From: an uncultured Desulfovibrionaceae bacterium
Lineage (GTDB): Bacteria; Desulfobacterota; Desulfovibrionia; Desulfovibrionales; Desulfovibrionaceae
DNA: 64,000 nucleotides
Reading direction: 5' to 3'
Assembly: GCA_944325195.1 (NCBI GenBank)
Contig: CALUZB010000015.1
Span: 23,868 to 87,867, forward strand
The translations under genes and the position numbers were made by a program. Of the stretch, positions 62,263 through 64,000 are shown piece by piece (positions within the stretch are counted from its first letter, which is position 1; each line of letters starts with the position of its first letter). The notes below the pieces were generated by a model, which was given only the letters and a program-made list of their open reading frames with translations, searched no databases and was not told the DNA's origin.

Positions 62263-62318
62263 GAAATCCCGATTGAATATGCGTTTCCCCTGTTATATAT
62301 AAAGAAGGTCGGGATTTC
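62263..62318 (+). repeat. Inverted repeat around an AT-rich core
   Basis: GAAATCCCGA (62263-62272) and TCGGGATTTC (62309-62318), perfect 10-bp arms enclosing TTATATATAAAG. It may be a hairpin ending the VKOR transcript or flank a promoter. Confidence 0.45.
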
Positions 62319-62333
62319 CGCTTTACGCCGGCT

Positions 62334-63257
62334 TTGCAGAAATTGAAGTTTTATCCCTCTTTCCTGACAGTGGAAAATGAAAATAAGACATTACAGCCTG
62401 CCCCGGAAGTCTTTGTTGAAACTGACGACCCGCAAAAAGCCCAGCTTTTTCTTTTCCCCTTTGACATAGGTCCGGCCATAGATTTCAATCTGGCCGATGA
62501 AATGGAGCAGGTGCTGGCATCTTTGCCTTATCTGCCCGAACGGGCTGAACATCATTTAGTTACGGATATGGCGGACCGTGCAGAGTCCGTTTCTCTGAAA
62601 GTCTGTTTATTTAAAGTCAGTGTAACTGAAGACAGCGGTCTGGAAGAACGGGTTGTGGTCACAGGCTATCGGACACCGCCATATGTGCTTTGCCAAAAGC
62701 CGGTATGGTCTTTGAAGCCACGCTATGACTGTTCTTTTATAGGGGCCAACAGTCATTTCTCCAGGGAAGCCGCAATACTTTCCATCCGGCAGGAGGCTCC
62801 TGAGTTGCGTTTTTTTGCACAACTGCACGACAGTTTTGTCGTGCAGGGCAACAGTTTTTTTATAAAAGAATGCAGTAAAGAAGAGCTTGAACGACGGCAA
62901 TCCGTTTTTGTCCGCTCGCTGCATGATTCCATCTGCATACTTTGCCCGCCTGGTGTTGGGCCTCAATCTGTACGGCTGTATGAAACCATGTGTATGGGGC
63001 GCTTGCCTGTACTTTTTGATTATAAAACGCTTTATCCTTTTCCTGATAAAATAGATTACAGCGCCTTTGCTCTGATTATTCCGGCGGAGAAGCTCATGCA
63101 CACCGGTGCCTTACTGAAGGAGTGGCTCAAAAGACATAGCCCGGAGGAATTGTCTCAGAAAGCTGTTCTGGCCCGTAAAGTCTGGTGGGATTATTTCTCG
63201 CCCGCACAGTATTCCCGCCGTCTGCTGGAAGAAGCCGGCCGTAAGTTCGGATTCTGA
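62334..63257 (+). CDS. Exostosin-like (GT47) glycosyltransferase
   Basis: A protein of about 307 residues. The C-terminal half fits the exostosin/GT47 fold: DCSFIGANSHFSREAAILSI, then FVRSLHDSICILCPPGVGPQ followed by SVRLYETMCMGRLPVLFDYK, the donor-site pattern (normally RLYEALAAGRIPVIL-like). No membrane anchor or signal peptide is seen, so it is probably cytoplasmic. The start is uncertain: the frame opens at a TTG (62334) with no good ribosome-binding site, and no in-frame ATG with a good site follows soon. A role in surface polysaccharide synthesis is the usual inference. Confidence 0.65.
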   Translation: MQKLKFYPSFLTVENENKTLQPAPEVFVETDDPQKAQLFLFPFDIGPAIDFNLADEMEQVLASLPYLPERAEHHLVTDMADRAESVSLKVCLFKVSVTEDSGLEERVVVTGYRTPPYVLCQKPVWSLKPRYDCSFIGANSHFSREAAILSIRQEAPELRFFAQLHDSFVVQGNSFFIKECSKEELERRQSVFVRSLHDSICILCPPGVGPQSVRLYETMCMGRLPVLFDYKTLYPFPDKIDYSAFALIIPAEKLMHTGALLKEWLKRHSPEELSQKAVLARKVWWDYFSPAQYSRRLLEEAGRKFGF

Positions 63258-64000
63258 CCGCACAAAGTGGCCGGAACCTTTGAGCGGACTTGAAATTCAG
63301 CCGCCGGAATTGAGCTTTCAAAGTTGATTTTGCTCTATGTATAGGAAGGGTATGAGCATCAAATTTATCAAAACCAATTACTTTCCAATCTCTGTTGAAA
63401 AGTGGGGTTTATGTCTGGGCTGGTCGACAGCAGGCGGTGGCGGTTCCGGGTGCCGGTGAATCTGTTTACTCAGTCCGGTTCTGTCGGGCGCAGCCCCTGA
63501 CGACCCCAAGTGCGGACAGGCAAAAGGCGTTTGCGTGACCTGGAAAAACAGAAGAAGCATACCACTGTTTTTTGTGGTGGACACATTAGCCTGAATAAAA
63601 CGTCTTATCAGTTTGAAAACCCGTCATCGACGCACGCCGATAAGCGAAGGCCCCGTGCCTCTTGGGCGGGGTGTCGGGCGGCAAGCCTTTCGAAGGAACA
63701 CCCCCCAAAAAAACACAGGAAGTGAGAGCCCTTTAGGATTTAGTTACCTTATTGTATTGCAGAGGCACTGACTTAAGCTGTGGTTGGCTTGTGTCTTAGA
63801 GGTGTTGGGGATAGCCTAAGTATTTTTCAGACCAGCCGGTCATATACTGTCTGATTTGATATTGAATTGGCGGGGTATTACAGGGGTACTGGTTGAGTTA
63901 AGAGTGCGTCTTGACCTACGGCAGATAAATTTTTTAAAATTTTACTTGCCAAAAGTTAAAGTTGCAGGTAAATACTTCTCTGCTTGAGACGGAAAGCCGA
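63258..64000. other. Right end of window, no convincing gene
   Basis: About 740 bases. A 35-codon ORF (63352-63459) has a GGAAGG only two to three bases from its ATG and no recognisable product. A GC-rich segment near 63645-63680 and an AT-rich stretch at 63925-63965 are visible. I call nothing here. Confidence 0.4.

Noticed and set aside
63352..63459. A 35-codon ORF with a GGAAGG site near the right edge
   Set aside because: Spacing to the start is too short, the product has no features, and the Gly-rich end looks like random GC-rich sequence.

Overview
The window looks like a chromosomal segment of a sulfate-reducer-type deltaproteobacterium, most likely a member of the Desulfovibrionaceae. 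The reasons are the gene order cheB–HEAT–cheR–parA–cheW–cheY–cheA, the flgB-flgC-fliE-fliF-fliG-fliH-fliI operon preceded by a divergent TPR gene, the nifU-nifS-cysE cluster, short CstA, Desulfovibrio-type outer-membrane porins, and a leu operon with a methanogen-type LeuC. This assignment rests on family recognition, not on a search. No phage, transposase, IS element or CRISPR array was seen.

Layout. 1-3.0 kb: envelope and housekeeping genes (lpxD cut by the window edge, ompH/skp, ybaK-like), fluoride channel crcB, and an orphan FlgC-like rod protein. 3.2-6.3 kb: Fe-S/cysteine module nifU-nifS-cysE. 6.7-20.9 kb: an accessory region bounded by two related porins. It holds an MBL-fold hydrolase, three MFS carriers, three isochorismatase-family cysteine hydrolases and a TetR regulator. 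Its promoters carry two different operator types that can be read directly: an AGAGAGCG/CGCTCTCT palindrome for the TetR group, and TATGAYGACTTRA repeats for the second group. 21.3-24.6 kb: an XRE regulator, a GntR/HutC-type regulator and a gene-poor stretch that hides a 27-residue membrane peptide in a hairpin-rich transcript. 24.6-34.1 kb: the chemotaxis operon. 34.4-41.5 kb: cstA, trigger factor, tRNA-Leu, tRNA-Glu, two unknown proteins and a slipin/NfeD pair. 41.7-49.5 kb: a small basic peptide, a TPR protein and the flagellar basal-body/export operon behind a sigma-54-like promoter. 49.6-54 kb: EamA transporter, HD hydrolase, truA, a lipoprotein and an Rsm22-type methyltransferase. 54-60.7 kb: leuA-leuC-leuD-leuB-ilvB, preceded by a leucine-rich leader ORF and an attenuator-like terminator. 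61-63.3 kb: a VKOR-thioredoxin fusion and an exostosin-like glycosyltransferase. The last 700 bases have no convincing gene.

How the parts may work together. The che and fli operons build and steer the flagellum. NifU/NifS/CysE couple cysteine synthesis to Fe-S assembly. The 6.7-20.9 kb region reads as a duplicated uptake-and-hydrolysis system (porin, MFS carrier, amidase-like cysteine hydrolase) whose substrate cannot be told from sequence. The most interesting items are the two-operator regulon in that region, the probable type I toxin-like peptide at 23.56 kb, the leu attenuator, and several enzymes that lack expected key residues (NifU C-terminal CxxC, third CheA Hpt histidine, MBL second histidine).
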